The position numbers were made by a program, and so were the translations under genes. The notes beneath the pieces were generated by a model, which was not told the DNA's origin, did not search any database, and worked only from the letters and a program-made list of their open reading frames with translations. Shown here in pieces: positions 11,675 to 21,664 of a stretch of DNA of 64,000 bases. The stretch lies in NCBI RefSeq assembly GCF_014898055.3, contig NW_023605194.1, positions 99,393,258 through 99,457,257 on the forward strand, read 5' to 3'. The stretch is from Talpa occidentalis (Eukaryota; Chordata; Mammalia; Eulipotyphla; Talpidae). Position 1 is the stretch's first letter. Every line of letters starts with the position of its first letter.

Positions 11675-11937
11675 GAGCCTCCCTGGTGGCTCAAGGGTTA
11701 AGCACCGCACTGTGAGGCAATCCGCAGCCTCTGCAGCACAAGTTCAATCCCTGGCCAGCCAGAGAGCTACCCACATGGAGCAGCAGACCTCTCCTGTCTC
11801 ACTGCTCCCTTCAGCAGTGTATTTCGGTCAGTCTGCCTGTTCAGTTCCCTACTCTGTCTCTAGTGAAGCTTCTCGCCTCCTGCATCTCTGGCCTGTACCC
11901 CAGCTCTTGTATGCATAAATAAATAAATCTTTTAATA
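11675..11937 (+). mobile_element. tRNA-derived SINE, type B
   Basis: This is a plus-strand copy from GAGCCTCCCTGGTGGCTCAA to a (AAAT)n tail. AATGGGCATGTG at 11663-11674 is repeated as AATGAGCATGTG at 11939-11950. The open frame at 11664-11918 is an artefact of the SINE. Confidence 0.9.
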
Positions 11938-12409
11938 AAATGAGCATGTGTATATTTTTGAGTGAAAGGTATAAAATTTTATTTAGATCTGATAATTTCT
12001 CATTTGATTAGTCCTAATGACCCATTCCCATGGCATCTATCCTTCAGCAGCTGCACTATGATGTATCTTATTTCTAAGCTAGAAGTCTGACTTCTAGTTA
12101 GGGACTGACTATATCTGAAGGTTGTTAAGAATTGACCTATGTGAAACTGTCCAGGAATTAAAAAACAAAAATCCTTGGGTAAATTATCTTATTTACTGGC
12201 CTATATTAAGAGTCATGAGGCACTTACCAAAAAATGCTTGATTTTTCTGTCGTATCTAATTCACTTATTACTGGATGATGGTTAAGTATCAAAAAGGATA
12301 AATTATTTCCAGGATAGTGTTAAATAACAGGCTTATTATCCTCACCTCCAAATAAGTACCGTTGAATTGGAAAATCCTTGAAACACAATTCTCTATTTTT
12401 CTCTGCAAG

Positions 12410-12512
12410 GCCTTAGATTTCAGCGATGATGAAAAGGAAAAAGAAGCCAAACAGAGGAAAAAATCTCAGGTTCAAGGTCGGAAAAAATTCAAATCTGAAT
12501 TTAATGAACAAG
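12410..12512 (+). CDS. NAF1: NAF1 internal coding exon E
   Basis: It starts after CTCTGCAAG and ends before GTGAGT. It encodes 34 codons plus one base, beginning ALDFSDDEKEKEAKQRKKSQ and ending SEFNEQ. The SDDEKEKE stretch is a typical CK2-like acidic serine site, and QRKKSQ..GRKK..K is a basic cluster that fits the nuclear localisation region of NAF1 (inferred). Its length leaves phase 1, matched by the next exon. Confidence 0.96.
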
Positions 12513-13262
12513 GTGAGTAAATGCAACATAAATTTTTTTTTGATGTTTTCATTTACATCTGCATAAGTTAATCAGTAATAAACTGAGAAAACATCTGGGT
12601 TTTCTCTTTACTTTCTGGCATCCAATTAACATCAAAGGCACAAACATTACACAGCACAGGATGTGATAGGAGAGAGTAATAGGAATGAATATTCAGTGGT
12701 AGTTTTTCAAGCCTTAAAGAGGTAAAAATGGCTTCTGCGGGTAACTGAGGGAAACTAATCCTTGTCAGAGTAATTTGTGCTTCTCAGCACTTTTGCTGAA
12801 ACCTATTTGCTTCTGGTTTTACAGTGAAATGATATGGTAGTCAATACCTAAATTAAGGTACTTTTTTTTTTTTTAACATGGATTCCCTTTTATCATTCTT
12901 TTCCTGTTCCTTTTCTATAACTAAACTTTTGGTAAGTTCACTTGCAGTTGTAAGAATTAATAACAGATTTGTGTGCTTATTACCAAGTTTTCCAAATTGT
13001 GTAACATCTTACAGAGCTATATGGGACATAGGACTGTACCATAACCAGGCTGTTAACATAGTTACACTTAAGATAGACATCTTTTCTATCACAGAAAAAG
13101 ATCCCTTAAGTTGCCTTTTTATAATCATACCCACTTTCTTCCCTCCAACCACCTCCTTAACTCCTGCCAACCCCTCATCTGTTCTCCATTTCTGTAATAT
13201 GTTTTATCGTGTCAAGAATGTTTATATAAATAGTCTCAGGTTATGTTAGGATTAGGGCTTCG

Positions 13263-13322
13263 TGTCACTAAGCAACAATTGTTGGAGACAGTTGTCACTA
13301 AGCAACAATTTTTGGAGACTTA
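13263..13322. repeat. 30-bp tandem duplication
   Basis: Two adjacent 30-bp units both contain TGTCACTAAGCAACAATT and TTGGAGACA/T. The first is 13263-13292, the second 13293-13322. They differ at only two or three bases. Confidence 0.9.
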
Positions 13323-13452
13323 TCCAGGTTATTATATGTCAAATATAATATATTCATTAATATAATATAAATATAATACATAATTCATTCCAGAGTAGTA
13401 ATACATGGTGTGACTATGTCATAGGTTGTTGAACCTTTGAAGGAATGTGGAT

Positions 13453-13494
13453 TTTTTTTATATATATATATATTTATATATATATTTTTTTTTA
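13453..13494. repeat. (TA)n microsatellite
   Basis: Two TA dinucleotide tracts separated by TTTA sit between T-runs. The composition is very like the AT insert at 2830-2872. Confidence 0.85.
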
Positions 13495-13806
13495 CAATGT
13501 TTGCTTTCTTTTCTCATCTGGATTTTTAACAGCTTTTCATTATGGAAATAAAGTTGCTTTATATATTTGTGTACAGGTTTCTGTGTTGACAAAAGTTTTT
13601 TTATTTCTCTGAGCTAAATATCTAGGAGTACAATTGCTGGATGACATGATGATGCATGTTTAGTTTCAAAAGAAACTGCCATACTTTTTCCAGTGTGGCT
13701 CTACCACTTTACATTCCATCACCAAAGTAGGAGTTACTCTTGTTTGTCTGCATTTTTATCAGAGAATAAGTGTTTGTAACCATTCTTTTAAAAAATTTAG
13801 CTTTTA

Positions 13807-14083
13807 GGGCCTCCCCGGTGGCGCAGCGGTTGAGCGCTGGGTTGCGAAGCTGCCCGCAGCCTTTGCGGCGCCAGTTTGATCCCTGGCTGCTCCCTGGCCA
13901 CTGGAAGAGAGTCCCGCATGGCGCGCAGACCTCTCCTGCTGCCCGCTGCTCCCCTCAGCGGTGTACTTCGGTCCTTCTGCCTGCTCTGCTCCCCGCTCTG
14001 GCTCTGGTGAATTCTCTCACCCTCCCGTGCTTCTGACTATATCCAGTGTTTGTATAAATAAATAAATAAATCTTTTTAAAAAA
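13807..14083 (+). mobile_element. tRNA-derived SINE, type A1
   Basis: This full-length plus-strand copy (GGGCCTCCCCGGTGGCGCAG, B box GTTTGATCCC) has the duplicated CTGGCTGCTCCCTGGC segment. AAAAAATTTAGCTTTTA before the head is repeated after the tail as AAAAAAATTAGCTTTTA. Confidence 0.93.
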
Positions 14084-14207
14084 ATTAGCTTTTAAAAAAT
14101 GTATGCTTTTTCCCGTCTTTTGCTGGTTATAACTTCCAGCACTATGTTAAATAAATGTGCTTTGTTCCTGATGATAGGAGAAAAGATTCACTATTAAGTA
14201 CAATATC

Positions 14208-14454
14208 CTTCAGGGCCTCCCCTGGTGGCTCAGGCGGTTGAGCGCCGCGCTGTGAAGCTGTCCGCAGCCTCTGCAGTACTGGTTCGATCCTGGCCAATGG
14301 GCGAGGGTCCCACATGGCACAACCGACCTCTCCTGTCACACCTGCTGCTCCCCTCAGCAGCGTATTTCATCAGTCTGCCTGTTCTGTTCCCCAGTCTGTC
14401 TCTGGTGAATCATCTCACCCTCCTGTGCATCTGGCCTGTACCCCGATTCTTGTA

Positions 14455-14485
<31 letters not shown>

Positions 14486-14487
14486 AT
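14208..14487 (+). mobile_element. tRNA-derived SINE, type B
   Basis: This plus-strand copy has an expanded (AAAT)n tail of about eight units. AGTACAATATC flanks it at 14197-14207 and 14488-14498. Confidence 0.92.
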
Positions 14488-14792
14488 AGTACAATATCAG
14501 GTTGAGGAAATTGCCAACTCTTCCTATTTTTTCTGACATTGAAAAATAGCATTAATTAGTATTAAATTTTGACAGTTTTTCTGTTTTGATTGATAAGATA
14601 TTTTTCTTTATTAGTTTGTTAATAAGGGAAATTGCATTAGTTTTAGAATATTAAACTAGTGTTGCATACTGGAATAAGTGACAGTTGGCCATAGTGTGTA
14701 ATTCTTTTTATATATTGCTGAATTCTACTCATATTTTGACAAATGATTTTGCATTTATATTCATGAGGGATACTGGTCATAGTTTTCTTTTT

Positions 14793-15075
14793 CTTTTTTA
14801 TTTTCTTAAAGATTTATTTTTTATTTATTTATACAAGCACTGGGTACCATCAGAAGCGCAGGAGAGTAAGAGAATTCACCAGAGCCAGAGAGGGGAGCAA
14901 AGCAGGCAGACTGAAGTACACTGCTGAGGGGAGCAGCGGGCGGCAGGAGAGGTCTGCGCGCCATGTGGGACCCTCCTCCAGTGTCCAGGGAGCAGCCGGG
15001 GATCGAACCAGCGCTGCAGAGGCTGCGGGCAGCTTCGCAACCCAGCGCTCAACCGCTGAGCCACCGGGGAGGCCC
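14793..15075 (-). mobile_element. tRNA-derived SINE, type A1
   Basis: This minus-strand GC-rich copy is flanked by AGTTTTCTTTTT at 14781-14792 and 15076-15087. It lies in inverted orientation 305 bp from the previous SINE. Confidence 0.93.
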
Positions 15076-15159
15076 AGTTTTCTTTTTAAATATCTGGTTT
15101 TGGTGTCATGGTAACACTAACTCCAAAAAATGAATTGGGGAGGTTGTGAAGAAAGAGGA

Positions 15160-15360
15160 ACATGTAGCTGTTGTTGGGAATGTAAATTGGAAACATTTTG
15201 GAAGGCAGATTGGATCTTTATTAAAAAAATAAACTAGAAATGTTATACTATTTAGCACTTGCATTTTTGGGTATCTATTAGAATACACAATCTTCAGCTG
15301 GAAAAAGAATGTCTTCCACAATATTTATGGTGACTTTATTTACAATAGTCTTTCGGATTT
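15160..15360 (+). mobile_element. L1 ORF2 3' fragment, sense
   Basis: GGAATGTAAATTGG, AAACTAGAAATGTTATACTATTT and TTTTTGGGTATCTATTAGAA follow the order of the L1 ORF2 C-terminal coding region. It is short and interrupted by the following SINE. Confidence 0.5.
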
Positions 15361-15370
15361 ATTTATTTTT

Positions 15371-15632
15371 TAAAGATTTGTTTTTATTTATGCATACAGA
15401 AACTGGGGTGTAGGCCAGAGGAGCAGGGTTGGGGGGTGAGAGGATTCACCAGAGAGAGTGGGGAGCAGAACAGGCAGATCTACTGAAATAAACTGCTAAG
15501 GGCAACAGCGGGCGAGACAGGAGAGGTCTGCTGCACCATGTGGCTTAGCTCCCTGGCTGGGGATGGAATTCATGTTGCAGTGGCTGGTAATGATAGTGCT
15601 AAGACTTAGCCCCCTGAGCCACCATGGAGGCC
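15371..15632 (-). mobile_element. tRNA-derived SINE, type C
   Basis: This minus-strand copy has GGGGTGTAGGCCAGAG, CAGATCTACTGAAATA and an ACTTAGCCCC loop. TCTTTCGGATTTATT before it resembles TCTTTTTGGATTATT after it, an imperfect duplication consistent with age. Confidence 0.87.
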
Positions 15633-15776
15633 TCTTTTTGGATTATTTAAATGTGATAATATTCAGCCTTAAACTTCTGAAACTGTCATAAGAAGGGATT
15701 ATTGAATTTTTAGCAATGTTTCAGATGTATTAAAATTAGCTTTCATTTTGCTTTTGCGCTTTTTCCCCTCTCAAAG

Positions 15777-16249
15777 GTGAAGATTTTGCAGAAGTACATC
15801 AGAATTGGAATGCTCACGGCTCTGCTTTAGAGCCCGCCAAAGGATTTCGCAACAGAGAATTCACACGAGGATTTTCCTGGGGCAGATACCCTGGACCTTG
15901 TCATGGCAGACCCCCACCTCCACAGTTTTATAACCCAGAGCATGTGGTATCTCAGGAGACTTTGGGATTTCCACCTCAGAGACAAGATAATCCCATCATG
16001 CCACAGTATCCCTTTCCTCCCCCTCCAGCGTTTGACATGCGTAATTTTTCACTCCCTCCTCCCCCACCACCTCCACCTCCCCCACCTGCACCTTTAAACG
16101 TGGGTTGGGCTCCTGCACCTCACATGGTAGCTCATCCGGTATTACCCATGCCATACTCACTCCCCCCACCCCCTCCACCCCCTCCTCCACCCCTGCCTCC
16201 ACCCGCTTCTTCTGGAGACAGTAATTCTCATTTTGGGCCATACTATTAG
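15777..16249 (+). CDS. NAF1: NAF1 terminal coding exon with stop codon
   Basis: The acceptor is CCCTCTCAAAG, and GT joins the G of exon E as glycine (GEDFAEVHQNWNAHG). It runs 156 codons to TAG at 16247-16249. In order it shows an Arg/Gly-containing stretch (FRNREFTRGFSWGRYPG), a Pro/Gln/Tyr-rich part, a run of 11 prolines (16055-16087), then a run of 10 prolines, Leu and 3 prolines (16163-16204), ending SSGDSNSHFGPYY. The C-terminus matches mammalian NAF1. The proline runs are candidate SH3/WW/profilin ligands (inference). The minus-strand frame over the same bases is a shadow. Confidence 0.97.
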
Positions 16250-16545
16250 GTGAATTAGGTGAATGTATGCATTTCCAGAGAAATGTAGATTTTTAATATT
16301 GTGTAAGAAGGACTTTTTTTTTAAAACTAGAATTTACAAAACTAGATTTTTAAAACACTGTAAAATAATAAATGATTCCCTCACTTATAAGTATATATAT
16401 ATTTGTAACCTTAGAGAAAATGTGTCTGTATGAAAACTTCACTTCAAATTCATGGAGGGAAAATTCAAATGTGTAATATTTAAAACTGCATCTGTGCTTT
16501 CCCCATCCCTGCCCAGTTAAATAAAGCATACAGGTCAAAAAATAG
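16250..16545 (+). other. NAF1: NAF1 3' UTR (proximal part)
   Basis: It begins straight after the stop. It is AU-rich with (TA)n at 16391-16402. The first canonical AATAAA is at 16520-16525, and a second lies at 16644-16649. Which is used, or whether the UTR runs further, cannot be decided from sequence. Confidence 0.6.
16520..16525 (+). terminator. NAF1: candidate NAF1 polyadenylation signal
   Basis: AATAAA about 270 nt after the stop codon in CCAGTTAAATAAAGCATAC. It is followed by a modest A-rich region, and a T-rich element is weak. An alternative AATAAA lies at 16644-16649. Confidence 0.5.
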
Positions 16546-16549
16546 ATCT

Positions 16550-17690
16550 GAAGGAACTTTCATCACAGATTCAACCTACTAAGCTCATTGATTGACTTGG
16601 TATAGTTGAAAATATGATGTTAAAGTCCTATTCAAGTCTTTAAAATAAACTATTTTTGCAAACTTTGGAAATTTGATTATAAAATTCAATTTACCAGTAA
16701 ATTTAAGTGTCTTAATTTTTTTTAAAGCAAGTAAAGCAAAGAGATGGAAAGCCTTACAATTAGCAAAAACTATGACTATAATTAAAAATTTGTAATTATT
16801 AATCATAGTAAGTTTTCAATTATATATGCAGATTTTCATTATTTGGATACTATTTGGCAGACTTTACCATTTCACCACTTACAGGGGTATAGAAATTGTT
16901 TACAATGAAGTGTTGTTTATTCACAAAATGTATTTAACTCCTATTAGGAGTTAGTGAGTTAGGAGTTAGTCTATTAGGACATAGTGTCTTCCATGTCTGT
17001 TACCCAGATTCCCATATGTGTGGCACCGATTAGGTGCTTAGTGTTTATCAAATGACTGACTGAATTTAGAGTTTTTGATTAAATAACTAGTGAGCATTTT
17101 ACATCATGATACGTAAATATAAGAAAAGTTCAGAACTTTAGAAATAGAAGCCTTAAGGTGTCATCTAAACTGGTCCTCATTTAATAAATATGGAAGAACC
17201 TAAGGATTCCAACAAAGATAAGGCCACTCATTGAGATGACAAGGATATTCTAGTTCTCGATTCTAAGGTCAGCACTTTATACTGAATTGGTGCTTTTCCA
17301 TCTTTCGTTCTGTGACACCCTCATGTGTTACATTTTTTAAATTATTTCTTCAGTTGTTTTTGCAGCTTCTCTGTGAAGTTATCTTCTTTGATGATCCAGT
17401 CGTCTCCTGTTTGAATGACCATAAGTATTAAGTGAGATGATATCTAACAGCCTGAAAAATAACTTTCTGCAAGAATGGGAAAAGTAAGACTTTGCCATCC
17501 AGTTATGGAGAATCTACAACCTTTTTTAATCGCTGTGGTGTTTAGGGAGTCTTTTAATCCCTAAGTACTGGTATCTGACAGTAAATATTTAACACAACAG
17601 CTGAATGATACCATTTCATCTCTACTTTCAATAAAATTCCTCCCTTAAACACTTCGGTCCTATTTGCCATCCTCCCTTATAGTTTCTAGG
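16550..17690. other. Intergenic: no gene seen
   Basis: AT-rich sequence. At about 16975-17060 the string ending GGCACCGATTAGGTGCTTAGTGTTTATCAAATGACTGA resembles the 3' end of L2 in sense orientation. Near 17130-17250 there is a MIR-like stretch. A short GGAGTTAGT repeat occurs at 16949-16972. Possible extension of the NAF1 3' UTR cannot be excluded. Confidence 0.55.
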
Positions 17691-17694
17691 TTAC

Positions 17695-17785
17695 CTAGAA
17701 ATTACCTATAACAAACACATAAGCTTGTTAAAAATGCAGATTCTTGGGCTTTATCCTCAGATGTGAATTCGGTAGCTGAGATGAG
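17695..17785. mobile_element. MER5/hAT-like fragment
   Basis: CTTGTTAAAAATGCAGATTCTTGGGCTTTATCCTCAG.TGTGAATTC follows the common hAT-Charlie nonautonomous core (…TTGTTAAAAATGCAGATTCCTGGGCCCCA…CTGAATCAG). Confidence 0.6.
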
Positions 17786-17804
17786 ACCTAGCCAACTATG
17801 ACAG

Positions 17805-18140
17805 ATGCAGGTGCTCTTCGTAGGCATTGCTTGTTCAGCCCCAGACCACTGCAATAAAGTGAATATCGCAAGAAAGAGAAGAGTGTCACCAACTTTTCTG
17901 TCCCCTAGAGTCTTGAAAAGTTATGTAGTCTTTAAGTGTGCGAGAACATTGTGTCTTCAAAAGCCAATGTATGTATCTTTCTTAAATGTGACACAGACCC
18001 TAAGTGAGCATGTGCTCTTAGAAAAATGGCATATTATACTTGCTTGATGCAGGGTTGCTGTAGACCTTCAATTTGTAAGAAATGCAGAATCTGAGGCACA
18101 GTAATCAAAATTAAGTGAGATATGCCTGTACCCCCAGGGG
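17805..18140. mobile_element. old interspersed repeat, probably a DNA transposon
   Basis: CCACTGCAATAAAGTGAATATCGCAA, then AAAAGTTATGTAGTC, then TTAAGTGTGC..ACATTGTGTCT, follow a familiar mammalian repeat containing GCAATAAAGCGAATATCGCAATAAAG. I think this is a Tigger/pogo-type or similar fossil but cannot name the family with certainty. The 80-codon frame within it is incidental. Confidence 0.5.
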
Positions 18141-18442
18141 ATTAACTTCAGGATTTATTCTTGGTCTGTAGCGAGTTCAGGGTAAATATGCACAAGCTTG
18201 CTGTCCATCTTCTTTGGACCTTGAGGGAGTTCTGTTGGGTGAGTGGTAATGATATGAGAGTAGATAGAAGAGAGAAATAAAACCATAGCTGTTAAAATGT
18301 ATCTATAGCTTCTCACTTAGTTGTCAGAGCTGTATTTTGTCTACTACATCTATGTTTGGAGTTTAAGAGGAGGATGCCAATCATCTCTAATTTTGGAAGA
18401 GAAATATTTCTATTTTCATCATCTCCACCTTAATCTTATCAA

Positions 18443-18707
18443 ATTTTTTTAAAGATTTATTTATTTATATGTGTACAGGAGCTGGGGTTCAGGCCAGAGA
18501 TGGGGCGGAGGGTGAGAGGATTCACCAGAGACAGAGTGGGGAACAGAACAGGCAGACTGACTGAGATACACTGCTGAGGGGAGCAGCGGGCAAGTCAGGA
18601 GAGGTCTGCTGCGCCTTGTGGGGTGCTCCCTGACTGGCCGGGTGCTGCAAAGGCTGCGGATTGCTTCGTAGTGCGGTGCTTAACCCCTTGTGCCACCAGG
18701 GAGGACC
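18443..18707 (-). mobile_element. tRNA-derived SINE, type B
   Basis: This minus-strand copy is flanked by TCTTATCAA at 18434-18442 and 18708-18716. It has a small internal deletion between the GCTCCCTGACTGGCCGGG and GTGCTGCAAAGG parts, which removes the B-box region. Confidence 0.9.
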
Positions 18708-18949
18708 TCTTATCAATGCTTTTAAAATTGTGTTGTCCTAGATTTTTAACTGCCACATAGTATGGAGTAAATCCAATGTTGATGTACTCAAATACCTTTA
18801 TACTAGCCTCTTCCTACAATAATGTAATAACATTCACATGATTGAATGTAGAGAGTATCTTTCCATGTCTACAGTTGTAAATTTGGTGAGGTGATAATTA
18901 AAATTACTCCCTAAGCAACCATCTTTGTTTTACTAAGATCAACAACTGT

Positions 18950-19045
18950 CTCCTCTCCCTTTTATGGAAAAGACAGTGAGGTCCATAGTAATTGGATTAT
19001 CTGTCCACTGTTAGATATTGAAAGAACTGGATTTGAGATTGTACA
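18950..19045 (+). repeat. MIR fragment
   Basis: GGAAAAGACAGTGAGGTCC, TTATCTGTCCACTG, then GAACTGGATTTGAGATT, corresponds to the MIR core (GAGGAAACTGAGGC..TTGCCCAAGG..GAGCTGGGATTCGAA). Confidence 0.5.
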
Positions 19046-19049
19046 TTGG

Positions 19050-19870
19050 AGACCTGGAACAGAACATGCAGTTTCAGGATTCACCAAAAGTCATTTCTTA
19101 AAGTCCATGTTGTGAGCTCATGTATAGTTAAATACCAGAATGTATGCATCACTTTGATTAGTAGACCCTAGTTAATTCTTCCATATCTATGTCCATATAA
19201 TTGGCCTTGGGGATGTGTAAGTAATGCACAGTGACAGGGGCCTGCGTGCAGAAGTCTGTTGGACAGTGAGGAATGTAGAATGCTTTCCCTTCCTCTTTTC
19301 TAGCCCACCAATGATTTACTTTCTACCCCCTCCTCGACTCTTATGCTGCTTTTTTTATTTCTTGCTTAGAGCTGGTGGATATTAAGTGCATTAAAAATTT
19401 CAGGATATTTGATGAATAAGAAATGAGTAGTGTCTGAGTTCCAGTCTATTGTAATTTTAACCTACTTCATAAATAAGAGTTAGTATTTAAAATCTCCAGG
19501 TGCTTAGATCTTAGTGTATTTTTAAGGACAAGGTTTAAGATAACAAAGTATCATTGATACATTTTTTAACAATAATAGGCATTTGCATTTAATTTTATAA
19601 ATTCACTTTTTTTTAATCTAGTGCAAGGTTTTATTTTGCATTTTATTACACTTCAATCAATTACTCTAAGCCTTTTCTGGGTTGAAATTAGACATCTCAG
19701 CTATAAAGTAGCTTCTTATTGGGGACACACTTTGAGGCCTTAAAGCAGTACTAATGAAGTCCTTTTGTTGTGTGATGTCAAACTGAAAAGTTTGCCTGGC
19801 TTTGTGAAAGACCCCCCAGAATTGCATACAATTTGATATTCAGCTATGTTTCTCACAGTAGGACTACATA
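19050..19870. other. Intergenic: no gene seen
   Basis: Mostly unique-looking AT-rich DNA without an open frame of note. No SINE or named repeat was recognised. Confidence 0.5.
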
Positions 19871-19874
19871 GGCA

Positions 19875-20275
19875 ATTTATTTATTTTTTTAATTGAAGTA
19901 ACATTGGCTTATAACATTGTGATTAGAGATGTAGGATCTCCCCCTTCATGTAGCGTTACTACTCCACGCCTGACACTGCAATAGCCACAGTTCTCCATAG
20001 TCCATTGTGCTTCCTTCCTACTTTCCTCTCCCTCTCACACTGGCAGCCTCAGTTCTGTGGTCAGATTTCTAGGATTTGTCACTGGTTTGGCTTTATTTGT
20101 GCCTTTGCTTTATGTGTCTATATCGCATGTATAAGTGATACCGTCTGGTGTTTGTCTTTCTCCTTCTGATTTCTATATTAACATTTCTAAGACAATATAA
20201 GTATTTGGTTTCAGTGCCTTCTAATTCTTCTATACAGTTTCCCATTATTGAGTTTTATTGGAGAAAAAAAGCATC
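19875..20275 (-). mobile_element. L1 3' UTR fragment, antisense
   Basis: TTTTTAATTGAAGTAACATTGGCTTATAACATTG is the reverse of an L1 3' end. GTCTATATCGCATGTATAAGTGATACC..CTGGTGTTTGTCTTTCTCCTTCTGA is the familiar ORF2/3' UTR junction text (ATATGAGTGAAATCATATGG...TCTTTCTCTGACTT), reversed. Confidence 0.65.
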
Positions 20276-20279
20276 CTTA

Positions 20280-21380
20280 CCCCCTCCAGATGACACAAAT
20301 CAGGGAACTTAAGTGCAGAAAGAGAAATAATCCCTTATGTCTGTTTCTCACCCTTTCCCAGTCTGTTTGGCTAAGGTACCTGAGATAAACTTGAGAAAAT
20401 TCTATACTTAGCGTGCTGTCTTCACATACTCAGGCTATTTAGAAATAGTCATGTCCTTCTATAATTAAGTGATAGGGAAAACAGTATATTGTTAAATACA
20501 GGATTCCTTTTAAAAATGTTAAAAACTAACATTTTTGCAGAGTGACTATGTGTGTTAATATAATACGCATTCATAAAGTCTTCACTCTGACATTTCACAT
20601 TTGATAGCAACAATAATGAGTTCTGAGGTCTAACTGTTGTATGAGAGAATACTTTTAATAGGCTATAAACTGGACAATTTTTTTAAATTATGAGATTTCA
20701 TTGTCAGATAATGTTGCCACTACACTATGGTTTAATGCATTCATGGTTGCAAAAGAACATTTGTGTTCTTTTCTGTAGATAAATTGCCAATATTCCAAAA
20801 GTTTTCTCTACTTTTTCTGAAACCCAGTCTGATCCTAAATTTATGTAGCAATTATGTTCCAGAAAACCAAGGAAACAGTTACTATAGTGTGCCTGAAATT
20901 AAAGTTCAGAAATATCTTCTTAATACCATTCATCAGACCAAAGCACTTGTTTTGAGCTACTAGCAGCAATGAAATTACATCTCATTTTCGACTCTGCACT
21001 CTGTACCCAAGTTGTTATCACTGGTGAATGAGACATGTACAATTACTTAGTGTCCTGGAAAGGAGGTACAAATTGGAATTGGTATATCAAAAGGTAAAAT
21101 AATGAACATAGCCAATGAAGAAAACTAAGTTGTCTTCTGCACAGTCAATAAAAAGGCATATGCTTCATATATGTGTATACCCCCTTATATGTGGGTATGT
21201 GAGTGTGCGTGTAGATGCTTGTACAAAAAACCTGATAGTTATGCATGTTTTGGTTGTTTAGTACCCTTTATTTCTACTCATAAGGGTGGGAATAAATATT
21301 ACATTAGCTTGTTTTGTGGTTAGTTGCATTATACCAAGTCCCCCAAACAACAAACCGACTTTATATGTTAAGAACTTTCT
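20280..21380. other. Intergenic: no gene seen
   Basis: AT-rich and without recognised repeats. The small frame at 20763-20963 shows no family resemblance and no splice or promoter context. Confidence 0.5.
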
Positions 21381-21386
21381 ATTGAT

Positions 21387-21647
21387 GGGCCTCCCCTGTG
21401 GTTGTGAATCTGCCCGCAGCCTTTGCAGCGCCGGTTCGATCCCCGGCCGCCTGGCGAGGGTCCCACATGGCGTGCAGACCTCCAGCCGCCTGCTGCTCCC
21501 CTCAGCAGTGTACTTCGTCTGTCTGCCTATTCTGTTCCCCGCTCTGGCTCTGGTGAATTCTCTCACCCTCCTGCGCTTCTGACTGTACCCAGTGCTTGTA
21601 TAAATAAATAAATCTTAAAAAGAAAAATCGTCATTTAAAAAAAAAAA
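21387..21647 (+). mobile_element. tRNA-derived SINE, type A2, head deletion
   Basis: This plus-strand copy begins GGGCCTCCCCTGTGGTTGTGAATC, so the A-box region (GCGCAGCGGTTGAGCGC) is deleted. The B box GGTTCGATCCC is intact. The tail is interrupted by ATCGTCATTT before poly-A. AAGAACTTTCTATTGA before it is repeated as AAGAACTTTCTGTTGA at 21648-21663. Confidence 0.9.
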
Positions 21648-21664
21648 AAGAACTTTCTGTTGAG

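Larger units (their letters stand above)
9042..12409 (+). other. NAF1: NAF1 intron between exons D and E
   Basis: The intron is bounded by GTAAGT and TCTCTGCAAG. It contains a sense SINE at 10049-10313, an old antisense SINE at 10731-10984, a sense SINE at 11675-11937, and a probable hAT-type transposon end near 9215-9290. The rest is AT-rich with no coding signal. Confidence 0.8.
12890..13790 (-). mobile_element. old L1 3'-end sequence, antisense
   Basis: The segment 13530-13760 (GAGCTAAATATCTAGGAGTACAATTGCTGG, AAAGAAACTGCCATACTTTTTCCAGTGTGGCT) is the reverse complement of the 3' part of L1 ORF2. The segment 12890-13230 resembles the adjoining 3' UTR. Local duplications and an AT microsatellite interrupt it. 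The 123-codon open frame at 12878-13249 lies in this noncoding strand. Confidence 0.6.
12513..15776 (+). other. NAF1: Last NAF1 intron, SINE-dense
   Basis: The intron is bounded by GTGAGT and CCCTCTCAAAG. It contains antisense L1 remnants, a 30-bp tandem duplication (13263-13322), two sense SINEs (13807-14083, 14208-14487), two antisense SINEs (14793-15075, 15371-15632) and a sense L1 scrap. The sense and antisense SINEs form inverted pairs within the pre-mRNA. The nearest SINE ends 144 bp before the terminal exon. Confidence 0.85.

Noticed and set aside
15996..16241. Minus-strand frame opposite the NAF1 terminal exon
   Set aside because: It is a shadow of the proline-codon runs. The plus strand has splice sites, conserved protein and the correct stop.
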